Of a stretch of 64,000 bases of DNA, positions 27,008 through 34,859 are shown piece by piece. The position numbers and the translations under genes are program-made. The notes beneath the pieces are model-generated. The model saw only the letters and a program-made list of their open reading frames with translations, was not told where the DNA came from and ran no database searches. This DNA is from Deinococcus carri. GTDB lineage: Bacteria > Deinococcota > Deinococci > Deinococcales > Deinococcaceae. The stretch's first letter is position 1, and the number at the start of each line of letters is the position of its first letter. The stretch covers positions 183,584 to 247,583 of the forward strand of contig NZ_BAABRP010000002.1 in the NCBI RefSeq assembly GCF_039545055.1, given 5' to 3'.

Positions 27008-27028
27008 GCGGCCCCGCCGGGCCGCGAC
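27008..27028 (-). promoter_or_regulatory. GTCGC stem-loop leader, before the 26987 start
   Basis: Seven-bp stem GCGGCCC/GGGCCGC, 21 nt before the ATG; GGAGG lies between. Confidence 0.7.
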
Positions 27029-27035
27029 CCCTGCC

Positions 27036-27740
27036 CTATCTGGGGGGCAGGACCTGCCTGAGGGCGCGGTAGACCTGGCTGGGACTCAAGTCGAACCGCT
27101 CGGCCACCCGTCCCACCTCACCGACCGCCCGGCGCTTGTCAGGGGGAAGCGCCGCCTGCACGGCCCGCACCACATCCTCGGTGACGCGCCCTCGCCGGGG
27201 CGACGCGGGGACGGGAGCGGTCGAGGAGGCGGGCGGGGGCGCGCTGGCCTCCGGCACCACGGTGGACGGCAGCGAGTACACGAAGACGGCACCCACCAGT
27301 GCCCCGTGCAGTTCGCCCTCCAAGTGCATGACCTTGCACGTCTCCGCGATTTGCTCCCCGGGCTGGCCGAGTGCACGGGCGACGCCGGAGGCCAGGGCCG
27401 GACGGCCACTCAGACAGGCGCGGATGGCCGGACGCAGGTAGTCCCGCATCAGGGCTGGGTTGACCGGGGTGTAGGCACGTTCGTACCGCCGCTTCGTGCC
27501 ACCCCGTCGGGCCAACCCACGGCTGCACAGGTCGTCGATGAGGGGTTGCGCGGCGGCGCGCGTCAGGCCCAGCACGTCGGCCAGTTGAGTGGAGCTGACC
27601 TGGGCGTGTTCGTTCAGGCAGGTCAGCATCCGCTCGATACGCTCCGGCGTCAGGCTCAGGGGTGTGAAGCGCTGCGGGTGGGATGGCAGCACCTGGGGCC
27701 GATGGGCTGGAGCGCGGGGGGCGGGAATCGTCTGTGACAT
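27036..27740 (-). CDS. Winged-helix DNA-binding protein
   Basis: A 234-residue protein starting at the ATG after GGAGGTTGCC (MSQTIPAPRAPAHRPQVLPS). Residues 30-90 form a helix-turn-helix (IERMLTCLNEHAQVSSTQLA, then LTRAAAQPLIDDLCSRGLAR, wing RRYERAYTP). A second helix-turn-helix-like end is RRAVGEVGRVAERFDLSPSQ VYRAL. The two are joined by a Pro/Ala-rich linker. It may regulate the plasmid genes around it, or be a structural DNA-binding protein; the target is unknown. Confidence 0.72.
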   Translation of the reverse strand: MSQTIPAPRAPAHRPQVLPSHPQRFTPLSLTPERIERMLTCLNEHAQVSSTQLADVLGLTRAAAQPLIDDLCSRGLARRGGTKRRYERAYTPVNPALMRDYLRPAIRACLSGRPALASGVARALGQPGEQIAETCKVMHLEGELHGALVGAVFVYSLPSTVVPEASAPPPASSTAPVPASPRRGRVTEDVVRAVQAALPPDKRRAVGEVGRVAERFDLSPSQVYRALRQVLPPR

Positions 27741-27761
27741 GGCAACCTCCACGCCACCCCG

Positions 27762-27783
27762 GCGGCCCAGGGTGGGCCGCGAC
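27762..27783 (-). promoter_or_regulatory. GTCGC stem-loop leader, before the 27740 start
   Basis: Seven-bp stem GCGGCCC/GGGCCGC around ACCCT, 22 nt before the ATG. Confidence 0.7.
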
Positions 27784-27889
27784 GCCTGCGGCCTTCAGGG
27801 CAGGGGAAAGGTTCTGGGTTTGATCGGTGCCAGGAGCAAGGTGGCCCTCCTCGTGTGGGTCCAGAAGTCGTGGGACCTTGCCGTGAGCT

Positions 27890-28162
27890 TCAAGGCATGT
27901 CCTCCTCAGGACAAGTCAGGAATACGGCCGGATGCCCCTCGGCTTGAGCGGCGTCCTGAAGAGCATCCATCCAGTGGAGAATGCCGCTCAGGGCTTCTAG
28001 CCAAGTGGACAACACTTCCCGCTCTTCGGTTCTTCCGTAAGTCATGGCCGCGTCACACCGCTTCTCCAAGTCGTCGATCACGAGGAGGAGCTGGAGCTTC
28101 TGCTGGGCCAGCAAGGCCCAGTCGGTGTGGGTCAGCACCTCGCTGATGTTGGTTCGTGTCAT
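27890..28162 (-). CDS. Small helical protein of unknown function
   Basis: A 90-residue, mainly helical acidic protein (ALLAQQKLQLLLVIDDLEKR, EVLSTWLEALSGILHWMDAL). It has a clear ATG start but only a weak ribosome site. It lies between the PRTRC ThiF gene and the winged-helix gene. No family was recognised. Confidence 0.6.
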   Translation of the reverse strand: MTRTNISEVLTHTDWALLAQQKLQLLLVIDDLEKRCDAAMTYGRTEEREVLSTWLEALSGILHWMDALQDAAQAEGHPAVFLTCPEEDMP

Positions 28163-28243
28163 CCGTCTCCCTTTTCAGATCCTTCAGGAAGCCAGTGGAA
28201 AGGCCCCGGCTCTGCCTGCACCTGTTCCCGAAGCCCTTCCCTT

Positions 28244-28283
28244 CCACAGGGGCAGGGAGGACGGGGACGCCCTGCCCCTGTGG
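28244..28283. other. Long perfect hairpin after the ThiF gene
   Basis: CCACAGGGGCAGGG (28244-28257) and CCCTGCCCCTGTGG (28270-28283) form a perfect 14-bp stem with a 12-base loop. No T run follows on either strand. It may stabilise or terminate the PRTRC transcript. Confidence 0.6.
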
Positions 28284-28303
28284 ACTGCTGATGGGGGAGA
28301 GCG

Positions 28304-29086
28304 CTAATCCGCCGCCTCCCTCCCCCTGGCTTGCTCGGCATACACCGGATTGACGATGTGCGAACTCGCGTCCACGAACACCCCGGTCACGTCCAGCCGG
28401 CGCTCCAGGATCACCCGCCAGAGGATGTTCAGGGCGTGCTGCGCGAGCAGGGCGTTCAGGAACAGGTCCTGGCGCTTCAGGCTTTCCAGCGCGCTGCACG
28501 AGGGCTGCTCGTCCTCCGCGAGGCGCGTGTTCACCAGTTCCGGGTACAGCTCGCTGGCAATGGGCAGCCGCCCGGTACGCCGGGAACCCCAGTTGCGCAG
28601 GTTGCTGGGCTCGCCGAGGACGACCTGACCACCGAAGCGGCCGTCCGGAAAGCGGGCGTTGCCGATATCCAGCCAGAAGCGGGTCCGGGCGCAGGGGCCG
28701 GTGGTGATCATGCGCCGGATCTCCGCCCGGCCCCGGCGCGAGTCCACGCACCCGATCACCAGGTCGAAGTTGGGGAAGCCCAGTCCCTCGGCGAAGGTCC
28801 GGGGTACCGCACGCCAGTGCAGGCCGTGCGCACGGTTGATGCGGCTGATCAGCACCTCGCACTTGTGGCGGCCGACGTCACCTGGGTAGAAGCGCTGGCG
28901 CATGACGTTGTGGGCCTCCACGGTGTCCGGATCGTAGGCGACGACCGTGAGCCCCTGCCCGCCCAGCGCGATCAGGGCGTGGTGCAGGTGGGTCAGGCCG
29001 CTGAGGATGTGGCTGCCGGTGCCGCCGCACCCCACCACCGCGACGGTCATGGGGCGCTTGAGAGGACGCAGGTAACGGCGGGTCAT
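28304..29086 (-). CDS. PRTRC system ThiF-family (E1-like) protein
   Basis: A 260-residue E1-like adenylating enzyme. The nucleotide loop VVGCGGTGSHI is at residues 17-27. MRQRFYPGDVGRHKCEVLI matches the E1 pattern RQ.F...DVG..K, and Cys197 in EQPSCSALESLKRQD is a candidate catalytic cysteine. PRTRC ThiF proteins are thought to activate the C terminus of a ubiquitin-like protein, here probably the PRTRC C protein at 34574-34789. The start overlaps the stop of protein B (ATGA). It is the last gene of the PRTRC block. Confidence 0.88.
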   Translation of the reverse strand: MTRRYLRPLKRPMTVAVVGCGGTGSHILSGLTHLHHALIALGGQGLTVVAYDPDTVEAHNVMRQRFYPGDVGRHKCEVLISRINRAHGLHWRAVPRTFAEGLGFPNFDLVIGCVDSRRGRAEIRRMITTGPCARTRFWLDIGNARFPDGRFGGQVVLGEPSNLRNWGSRRTGRLPIASELYPELVNTRLAEDEQPSCSALESLKRQDLFLNALLAQHALNILWRVILERRLDVTGVFVDASSHIVNPVYAEQARGREAAD

Positions 29087-29784
29087 TGCAGGGCCTCCCC
29101 CAGGGTGCGGCCCGCGGGCACGAGCCAGGCCGGGTCGAAGGTGCGTGCGCGTTCGGCGGCGAGCCACAGTTCGGCGTGGCTGCCCCCGAACGAGGTGATC
29201 TTGCGGGTGCCCGCGGCGTGGTGGGTGAAGTTGGAGCCAAAAAAGGCGCGCTCCCACTCGTCGGTACGCCCCGCGTCCACATGCCCGGGATACGGGGTGG
29301 TGCCCCGGCACACGCCGTGCCCCTGGAAGATGTTGAAGTAGGGCGCGCACATCAGCGGAGTGTCCGCGCCCGGGCGGGTGTTCTCGGCGAGGGCGTAGAC
29401 CGTCAGGCTGCCCCGCCGCGCGATGAACAGCAGAGGAGGCTGCGGGAAGACCCGCCCGCTCAGCTCGTTCACGGCCTGGTCGGTGTGGCTGAGGAAGAAC
29501 ATGGCCCGGTTCTGCGCCGGGGTCCACCAGGCGACGGCGAGGGCGCTGACGGCCACGGCGTGCTGGGGCACGAACTGGAGTGCGGTGGCACCCAGGCTGT
29601 CGAGCAGCTCCTTCACGTCGCCGGAGGTCAGCGGGTGCGCCTCCGCGACGTGGAATTCCTGGCCCTGCCGGTAGGCGGGGTGGAACTCGGCGATCGTCTG
29701 ACCGGACTGCCGGTCGCGGTAGACCAGGATGGCGGCGTGGGGCTGGTAGTCGCGTCCGGCGTCGATCTGGATATCCACCTGCAT
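29083..29784 (-). CDS. PRTRC system protein B (E2-like)
   Basis: A 233-residue protein matching PRTRC protein B, a family linked by others to the E2-like fold (Prok-E2_D). Recognisable parts are LVYRDRQSGQTIAEFHPAYR, ALAVAWWTPAQNRAMFFLS, VYALAENTRPGADTPLMCAP and YFNIFQGHGVCRGTTPYP. The cysteines in LMCAP and GVCRG could be functional. It starts at the ATG after AGGAGGTAACT and is coupled to ThiF by a four-base overlap. Together with ThiF and protein C it forms the ubiquitin-like core of the system. Confidence 0.85.
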   Translation of the reverse strand: MQVDIQIDAGRDYQPHAAILVYRDRQSGQTIAEFHPAYRQGQEFHVAEAHPLTSGDVKELLDSLGATALQFVPQHAVAVSALAVAWWTPAQNRAMFFLSHTDQAVNELSGRVFPQPPLLFIARRGSLTVYALAENTRPGADTPLMCAPYFNIFQGHGVCRGTTPYPGHVDAGRTDEWERAFFGSNFTHHAAGTRKITSFGGSHAELWLAAERARTFDPAWLVPAGRTLGEALQ

Positions 29785-29810
29785 AGTTACCTCCTTGACA
29801 ATGGATTCCG

Positions 29811-29831
29811 GTGCCCCGGCAGGGGCGCGAC
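29811..29831 (-). promoter_or_regulatory. GTCGC stem-loop leader, before PRTRC B
   Basis: Stem GCCCC/GGGGC around GGCA, 27 nt before the ATG at 29784. Confidence 0.65.
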
Positions 29832-29882
29832 GACCGCGGCAGGGGCCCTTCTGTCCGCCTCCCCGCCGCTCCACATCCCCCG

Positions 29883-30398
29883 TCATGCCCTGGGCAGTTC
29901 CTCCCAGCCGCAGCCCAGGACGCGCCAGGCCTTGCCGTCCGGCATGACCACGACGTCCCAGGGCACACATGGAGTGCGCGCTGGACGCCCGAGCACGCAC
30001 CCGCGGGTCGCGGAGCCAGCCTTCCTCGGTGAAGTGCTGGCAGATCACGAAGACCGCCTCGGGCTCCGGCACGTCGAGGGTGGCGACCAGCCGGTACGCC
30101 TCGGGGAAGGCTGGAAACCTGGCCTTCCAGTGGGTGAGGGCCTGGAGCTGGAATTCCTTGGTTCTCGGCTGCCAGACCTGTACCGGAAGCATCCCAGCGC
30201 GCACCTGGTCGCCCTGGCGTTCGAGCGGGGAGTCGCCATCGGCGGGCACCTCGATGGAGCCGGAGGCGAGGACCGCTCCCTCCTCCTCGGTGATGCGCCC
30301 GGCTGGAGGCCCATCTGAAGGATGCGGCGCTCGAAGCCGTCCTGGTAGGTGGTGAGGTGCTGCCGGGCCGTGTCCTCTTCCTGAAGAATGGTCAGCAT
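29883..30398 (-). pseudogene. PRTRC-locus gene of unknown function, frameshifted
   Basis: The start (MLTILQEEDTARQHLTTYQD, then GFERRILQMGLQPG) is in one frame. The bulk (VRAGMLPVQVWQPRTKEFQL, then AVFVICQHFTEEGWLRDP) is in a second frame from about 30320. The end (VVVMPDGKAWRVLGCGWEEL PRA) is in a third from about 29960, stopping at 29883. Repaired, the product would be about 170 residues. No family was recognised. It lies between F-like and B genes. Two indels in 500 bases in an otherwise intact operon may be sequencing errors. Confidence 0.55.
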
Positions 30399-30409
30399 GC
30401 CTTCCTCCT

Positions 30410-30426
30410 GCCGCGTCAGCGGCGAC
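30410..30426 (-). promoter_or_regulatory. GTCGC stem-loop leader, before the 30398 start
   Basis: Five-bp stem GCCGC/GCGGC around GTCA, 12 nt before the ATG with AGGAGG between. Confidence 0.65.
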
Positions 30427-30450
30427 GCTGGGCGGAAGTGGAGCCAGGCG

Positions 30451-31344
30451 TCAGAGTTCCTGAAGCAGGTCGAGCAGCGCCTCGGTGTGGCGGAACAAGG
30501 TCTGCGCGTGCCGGGCGTAGGCGTTGAAGACCCTGAGCCCGCCCGGGTCTACGTTTACCCGCAACGCCGGGCCGAGGTCGACGGTCTCCAGGAACTCGGT
30601 GGCGAACTCTACACTCAAGCCCTCGTCGCCTTCGTAAAAGACAATCACGTGGGGGCAGGGCCGCTGCTGCGACGTGTGTCCGGCCGGGATGCGCCGGTCG
30701 AGATGCACCAGGGCCACGAGCTGCTCGGCGATGCGGCGGTGCAGCGGCGTGGCGGCTTGGCGCTCCAGGGTGGGGAGGGAGAGCAGCTTGCGCCCCGGGT
30801 CAAGGCGAAGCTGCCGCGCCACCGTCCAGGGATCGAGCATCTCGTGCATCTCGGCCCAGACCTGCACGTCCCGGTCGGTGAGGTCCTCCTCCGGGATCTG
30901 CTGGTCCACCGCGCACTGGCCCCGGAAGGACTCGAAGTCGCCCCATCCTCGGGTGTAGTGGTGCCAGGCGTCGTAGGGGGTCCAGACGGACAGGCCCTGC
31001 GAACTGGCAGTGCTGAGGTAGGCCATGACAGTTTGCAGCCACAGCGGGTCGGTGGCATTCAGGAACTCTGCCGAGAGGCTGCGGGACTCGATCACCGGCT
31101 CGAACCTCACCTCCAGCGTGGCCGGATGGTGGCTCTCGACCTCCAGGCGCAGCATGGGGGTGGCGGCCTCTGGAAAGCGGGCGCGCAGGCCGTCTCCCAG
31201 GGCACGCCCGGCGAACATCGGCAGCGTCTCACCCGGCTGGGGCCGCCCGGGCAGCAGACCGTGGCGCGCGAGGTGCTCGAACACGCCCACGTGCTGCGTC
31301 ACGGTGCCGCTGCGGAGGTGGGACCTCGCGCGGTGGATGTTCAC
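30451..31344 (-). CDS. PRTRC F-like protein, paralogue 4
   Basis: A 297-residue protein starting at a GTG that overlaps the previous stop (GTGA); the frame upstream of it is not protein-like. Its layout matches the other three F-like proteins: a hydrophobic strand region (MLRLEVESHHPATLEVRFEP), then LSVWTPYDAWHHYTRGWGDF, the counterpart of the TP..A...Y block, and a C-terminal VIVFYEGDEGLSVEFATEF followed by a helical end. Assignment to PRTRC F is from gene order and this layout; the molecular role of F proteins is not known. Confidence 0.6.
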   Translation of the reverse strand: MNIHRARSHLRSGTVTQHVGVFEHLARHGLLPGRPQPGETLPMFAGRALGDGLRARFPEAATPMLRLEVESHHPATLEVRFEPVIESRSLSAEFLNATDPLWLQTVMAYLSTASSQGLSVWTPYDAWHHYTRGWGDFESFRGQCAVDQQIPEEDLTDRDVQVWAEMHEMLDPWTVARQLRLDPGRKLLSLPTLERQAATPLHRRIAEQLVALVHLDRRIPAGHTSQQRPCPHVIVFYEGDEGLSVEFATEFLETVDLGPALRVNVDPGGLRVFNAYARHAQTLFRHTEALLDLLQEL

Positions 31345-31529
31345 GGCAGCAGTTCCGCGTCGTCCGGGTGCGGGACGTGCAGCGCCGGGCCGACGTGCTT
31401 CAGCCCGGCGACCGCTTGGGCGAGCGCGCGGTGCTCGGGTGAGCGTTCCCCCTCCAGAATCTTGGCCCCCGCGTCCTTGGGGTCCTGAGGCGCGGTGTGC
31501 AGCCACTTGATCAACTCCTGCTGGTTCAT
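31341..31529 (-). CDS. Very small PRTRC-locus protein
   Basis: A 62-residue frame (MNQQELIKWLHTAPQDPKDA) that overlaps the genes on both sides by four bases, ATGA at the start and GTGA at the end. This tight coupling argues that it is translated. The sequence is polar and has no recognised domain. It may bridge two F-like proteins. Confidence 0.65.
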   Translation of the reverse strand: MNQQELIKWLHTAPQDPKDAGAKILEGERSPEHRALAQAVAGLKHVGPALHVPHPDDAELLP

Positions 31530-32524
31530 GATGGCCTCCGTGCAAGTTCTCTGAGGACCTCCCGTGCGGCGCGTTGCACGCGCGGCGCGACGGCCGCGTA
31601 GTCCAGCAGCCGCCGGGCGGCGGCCACGTCTCGCAGGTGGACCACCCAGTGCGGCGCGAACTCGGTGTTCATGCCCCGGTCGCCCAGGTCATCTAGGGCG
31701 TGTTCGACCTGGCAGGGCACGTGGGGCTGCCCGGGCCGGTCGGGGGTGGAGACGAACAGCGCGGCGGCAAACCCGCCCACCGTGGCGCTGTAAAAGGGGC
31801 CGTCCTCCCCGGCCTTCCAGTCGTCCCAATCCGGGGACGGCACCTGCCGCGAGGCCTCGTGCAGGGCCGTCAGGGCGCGAACCACCCGCCGCAGGTGGGG
31901 GTGCCCGGCGGCCAGGCGTGCGAGACTTCCCAACTCGAGCGGGGCGTCGGTCAGGTAGGGCGCCAGCGCCTCGGCCATGACGGTCGGGGTGGTGGTGCCC
32001 TCGTCGGCCAGGGCCGCCTCCAGGGCGGGCACGTCCTCGGCCTCGATGCCGTACTCCTCGGCGAGTTGCCACAGTCCTTTCTCGCGTCCCGAGGCGGTGG
32101 TGACGTTGATCTCGGGAAAGGTGTACTCCAGCGCGAACTGCGGGGTGAAGACCGGGTAAACCCCTGCCGCCCACTCGCACAGGTGGTACAGCACGCTGCC
32201 GAGCGTCCCCTCCGGCAGCCCCTGGTAGAGGGCGGGCAGGTGATCGATATGAGGGATGTTCATGCCTTGGGTGTGACGCGCGAATCCAACGGATACGGTG
32301 CGGGTGCGCTGGGTGACCTCGTACACCAGGCACGCGCAGTCCAGCTCGTCCAGGGGTGTGAGGAGCGGCGTCAGCACCTCGCGGAGCACCCAGACCGTGG
32401 GGTGGTCATCCGGCAGGGGAGGAGCGGCCAGGGGTGCACCCGCCCGGATTAGGTGGTCGAATCCGGCGGGCGGTGCCGCTTCTGGCCGTTCGTACAGGTG
32501 GAAGCGCGCTTCATGAATCTGCAT
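31526..32524 (-). CDS. PRTRC F-like protein, paralogue 3
   Basis: A 332-residue protein with ATG after GGAGGACC. It has the shared central block VYPVFTPQFALEYTFPEINV followed by an acidic helical region (KGLWQLAEEYGIEAEDVPAL) as in paralogues 1 and 2, then FYSATVGGFAAALFVSTPDR. The N-terminal strand region is ELDCACLVYEVTQRTRTVSV. The four paralogues have diverged strongly and were grouped by this order of parts. It couples to the 62-residue gene by a four-base overlap. Confidence 0.6.
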   Translation of the reverse strand: MQIHEARFHLYERPEAAPPAGFDHLIRAGAPLAAPPLPDDHPTVWVLREVLTPLLTPLDELDCACLVYEVTQRTRTVSVGFARHTQGMNIPHIDHLPALYQGLPEGTLGSVLYHLCEWAAGVYPVFTPQFALEYTFPEINVTTASGREKGLWQLAEEYGIEAEDVPALEAALADEGTTTPTVMAEALAPYLTDAPLELGSLARLAAGHPHLRRVVRALTALHEASRQVPSPDWDDWKAGEDGPFYSATVGGFAAALFVSTPDRPGQPHVPCQVEHALDDLGDRGMNTEFAPHWVVHLRDVAAARRLLDYAAVAPRVQRAAREVLRELARRPS

Positions 32525-32536
32525 GGTGGTCCTCCG

Positions 32537-32557
32537 GTCCGCCGGGAAGCGGGCGAC
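32537..32557 (-). promoter_or_regulatory. GTCGC stem-loop leader, before F-like paralogue 3
   Basis: Stem GTCCGC/GCGGGC (one G-T type pair), 13 nt before the ATG. Confidence 0.55.
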
Positions 32558-32563
32558 TCCTCC

Positions 32564-33532
32564 TCACGCGGCGCGCAGGTCGGCCAGGATCGCCCGCAGG
32601 TGCCGGACCAGATCCGGGGCGTGGCGCAGGTAGGCGGCGGCGGCGAGGCGGTGTTCGGGGCGGTGCAGGTCCCAGGCGTGCAGGGGTCGGACGCCCCCCT
32701 CGTTCATCTGCTGCTGAAGGCTGTGGAAGGCATGTTCGACCCAGCCCAAGTCCTGGCTGCCCGTTGGCGTCGTCGTGAGGAGCACAACCACTGGGTCCTC
32801 GCCGTCCACGCTGTACGGGGCGGACATGGCGTCCGGCCAGTCGCCTTGGGACACGGGCTGAAGCCTCGCCGAGACGTCCCCGGCTTGTTGTAGCCGCCGC
32901 ACCACGGCCAGCGCCCGCCCCGGCAACTCCGTGGCCTGCACCGCGAGCTGCTCCAGGGTCACGGGAACGGTCAGGAACGGGCCGAACTCGTGCAGGAGGG
33001 TGCGGGGGGTCGGGCGGCCCTGGGCCTCCAGCGCCGTCTGAAGGGCATCCACATCCGAGTTCTCGCCCTCGACCCCGTACCACTCCGCCAGGCCCTCCAC
33101 GATCTCCTGCTGCTCGCCGGGCATGGTGAAGTTGCCGTACATGCCCAGCAGATGGTCCCCGGCGTCGAAGGGAGACATCACTGGCATGACGGGCCTCGCC
33201 ACGGCGTGCAGGTGGGGCAACAGCCCCGCCACGAAGGTGTGGCCCCAGGCCCGCGCCGCCCCGGCCAGGGAGACGGGCTCGTGCGCCTCGTCGTCCAGGT
33301 TGACGAACGCGATCAGGTCTTCCTGCTCGGCGTAGACCCCGAAGTGTCCGGGCAGCTTGAGGCGGCGCAGGGGGGGCAGCAGGGCCTCTTCGATGAAGAC
33401 CTGCGGTGTCTCGTCCGGCTCTGGGTCGCGCCCTGGGGTGAAGCCCGCTTCGAGGCAGAGCTGGCCGAACTCCACCAGCGAAGGGTCCTGCTTCCCGCTG
33501 CACAGCCGGGCCGGGGCGGCGTGTATCCGCAT
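32564..33532 (-). CDS. PRTRC F-like protein, paralogue 2
   Basis: A 322-residue protein starting at the ATG that overlaps the previous stop by one base (TGATG). PVMPVMSPFDAGDHLLGMYG is the shared central block, followed by QEIVEGLAEWYGVEGENSDV. Before it, HFGVYAEQEDLIAFVNLDDE forms the strand region; after it, DAMSAPYSVDGEDPVVVLLT resembles the FYSATVGGF segment of paralogue 3. Paralogues 2 and 3 look closest to each other. No catalytic motif is apparent. Confidence 0.6.
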   Translation of the reverse strand: MRIHAAPARLCSGKQDPSLVEFGQLCLEAGFTPGRDPEPDETPQVFIEEALLPPLRRLKLPGHFGVYAEQEDLIAFVNLDDEAHEPVSLAGAARAWGHTFVAGLLPHLHAVARPVMPVMSPFDAGDHLLGMYGNFTMPGEQQEIVEGLAEWYGVEGENSDVDALQTALEAQGRPTPRTLLHEFGPFLTVPVTLEQLAVQATELPGRALAVVRRLQQAGDVSARLQPVSQGDWPDAMSAPYSVDGEDPVVVLLTTTPTGSQDLGWVEHAFHSLQQQMNEGGVRPLHAWDLHRPEHRLAAAAYLRHAPDLVRHLRAILADLRAA

Positions 33533-34506
33533 CACTTCCCTCCCAGAGCATGAAGGGCCTTCAACCAGGTCCGGACGCCCTCTTGCAGGGCTGGGACCTG
33601 CGTCAGGTAAGCGTCGAGGCGCTCCAGGTCCCCGTCGCCCTGAAGCACGAAGGTGCGCAGGGCGTACTCGTCGCCGCCCTGGTACTGGAGTTCCCCGTGC
33701 ATCTCGCGGGTGAAGCTCAGCCGCCGGGGGTCCCGGGTGGGGAAGGGGTCCACCAGCAGGCTCTCGCGGTAGTACGGCCACAGCGCCTCGCAGGAGACCG
33801 AGCACTCCACGTCGGAGTATTCGGGCAGGGCCTCTGCCTGCCGTTCGAGGGCTTCCAGGTCGTCCACGAGGGCCTGCACCCTGGGGGGGAGCGTCAGGCC
33901 GGGCAGCACCGATTCCGGGCGCCACAGCCTGTAGCCGGGCACCCGGCGTTCCACCTCGCTGGGCAGGCGGACGCCCCCACGCCGCGCCAAGTCCAGCGCT
34001 GCCTGCACGGGCAGGTCCGGCGGGGCGTCCCACATGCCCAGGTCGGTGATCAGGTCCGCGAAATCCTCGTCGCTCTCCGCGCCGTGCAGGTGGTGCTGGG
34101 AGTACAGACCTAGCGCCTCGACGGGCGTGAACAGCGGCAGGACCTGCTGGCTGGCCTGGGCCGCGCGGCCCAGCAGTTCGGGCAACAGCAGGCGGTGGAG
34201 TTTTCCCAGCGCCCGGCGCGCGCCCCCCAGGTGCATCGCCGTGAAGGTCTGCACGGGGACGTAGTGGAACTGCACCCGCAGCACCTCGTCGTTCGTGTCG
34301 TGGGCGGTGTCCACCACGGCTTCCAGGTGGGAGCGCAGGGGGCGCAGAGTGCCTTGCAGGGCGCTGAGTACGTAGTCCAGCACGGTGCCGGACGTGCCGG
34401 TGAAGTCGCGTTCCGCCATCGCCAGGGCGAGGGGGCGCAGGTTCAGGCGGGTGACGGTGGGGGAGAGCCGGGCGATCAGGGACGCGGGCGCGGCATGGAG
34501 CAACAT
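33532..34506 (-). CDS. PRTRC F-like protein, paralogue 1
   Basis: A 324-residue protein starting at the ATG after GAGGTGTTC. The central block is LPLFTPVEALGLYSQHHLHG followed by DEDFADLITDLGMWDAPPDL, and the N-terminal strand region is DEVLRVQFHYVPVQTFTAMH. The late part (ELQYQGGDEYALRTFVLQGD) resembles the corresponding parts of the other F-like proteins. It directly follows the ubiquitin-like C gene, the place of protein F in other PRTRC loci, so this copy may be the orthologue of F and the rest later duplicates. Confidence 0.65.
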   Translation of the reverse strand: MLLHAAPASLIARLSPTVTRLNLRPLALAMAERDFTGTSGTVLDYVLSALQGTLRPLRSHLEAVVDTAHDTNDEVLRVQFHYVPVQTFTAMHLGGARRALGKLHRLLLPELLGRAAQASQQVLPLFTPVEALGLYSQHHLHGAESDEDFADLITDLGMWDAPPDLPVQAALDLARRGGVRLPSEVERRVPGYRLWRPESVLPGLTLPPRVQALVDDLEALERQAEALPEYSDVECSVSCEALWPYYRESLLVDPFPTRDPRRLSFTREMHGELQYQGGDEYALRTFVLQGDGDLERLDAYLTQVPALQEGVRTWLKALHALGGK

Positions 34507-34573
34507 GAACACCTCGCGGTGCGTGAAGGGTGCCGCCCCCGGGGAGGAGGCGGCACCGGGTGGAAGGCCGACC

Positions 34574-34789
34574 TCAGCCCTTCGTGCCGACCGCGCGGCG
34601 GAAGGTGTACTTGTGGACGTTCCCCTCCACCTCCGGCCCCTCGATGCTGGCGTTCGTCAGGGACGGGGTGTTCACCGCCAGCAGCTTGCGTACGTCGTCG
34701 GGCGTGCCGGAGGGCATGGGGTCTTGCATCGGCTGCCCACCGTTGAGATCGGCGTACACGAACTTGCGGACCACGACGTTTGCTTCCAT
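34574..34789 (-). CDS. PRTRC system protein C (ubiquitin-like)
   Basis: A 71-residue protein matching PRTRC protein C, a ubiquitin-like family. The family pattern is clear: RKFVYADLNGGQPMQDPMPS, DDVRKLLAVNTPSLTNASIE, GPEVEGNVHKYTFRRAVGTK and a final glycine. A terminal Gly is what an E1-like ThiF would adenylate. The start is the ATG after AGGAGGAACACCT. It lies between the E and F-like genes, the usual PRTRC order. Whether it is attached to targets is not known for this family. Confidence 0.88.
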   Translation of the reverse strand: MEANVVVRKFVYADLNGGQPMQDPMPSGTPDDVRKLLAVNTPSLTNASIEGPEVEGNVHKYTFRRAVGTKG

Positions 34790-34830
34790 AGGTGTTCCTC
34801 CTGGGACGTGAAGTTCCCGTGCTTCCGGTG

Positions 34831-34853
34831 GAGGGGGTGCCGCCCCCTCCGAC
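34831..34853 (-). promoter_or_regulatory. Stem-loop leader, GTCGG variant, before PRTRC C
   Basis: Seven-bp stem GAGGGGG/CCCCCTC around TGCCG, 42 nt before the ATG at 34789. The flank reads GTCGG. Confidence 0.5.
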
Positions 34854-34859
34854 GCCTGC

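Noticed and set aside
29083..30249. 388-codon frame as a single protein including PRTRC B
   Set aside because: It joins the middle of a frameshifted gene, a non-coding leader and protein B; the strong ribosome site at 29784 and the family length of protein B support the shorter gene.
32564..34033. 489-codon frame as a long F-like protein
   Set aside because: The first 167 codons are antisense-like, and an ATG overlapping the previous stop gives the length of the other F-like paralogues.
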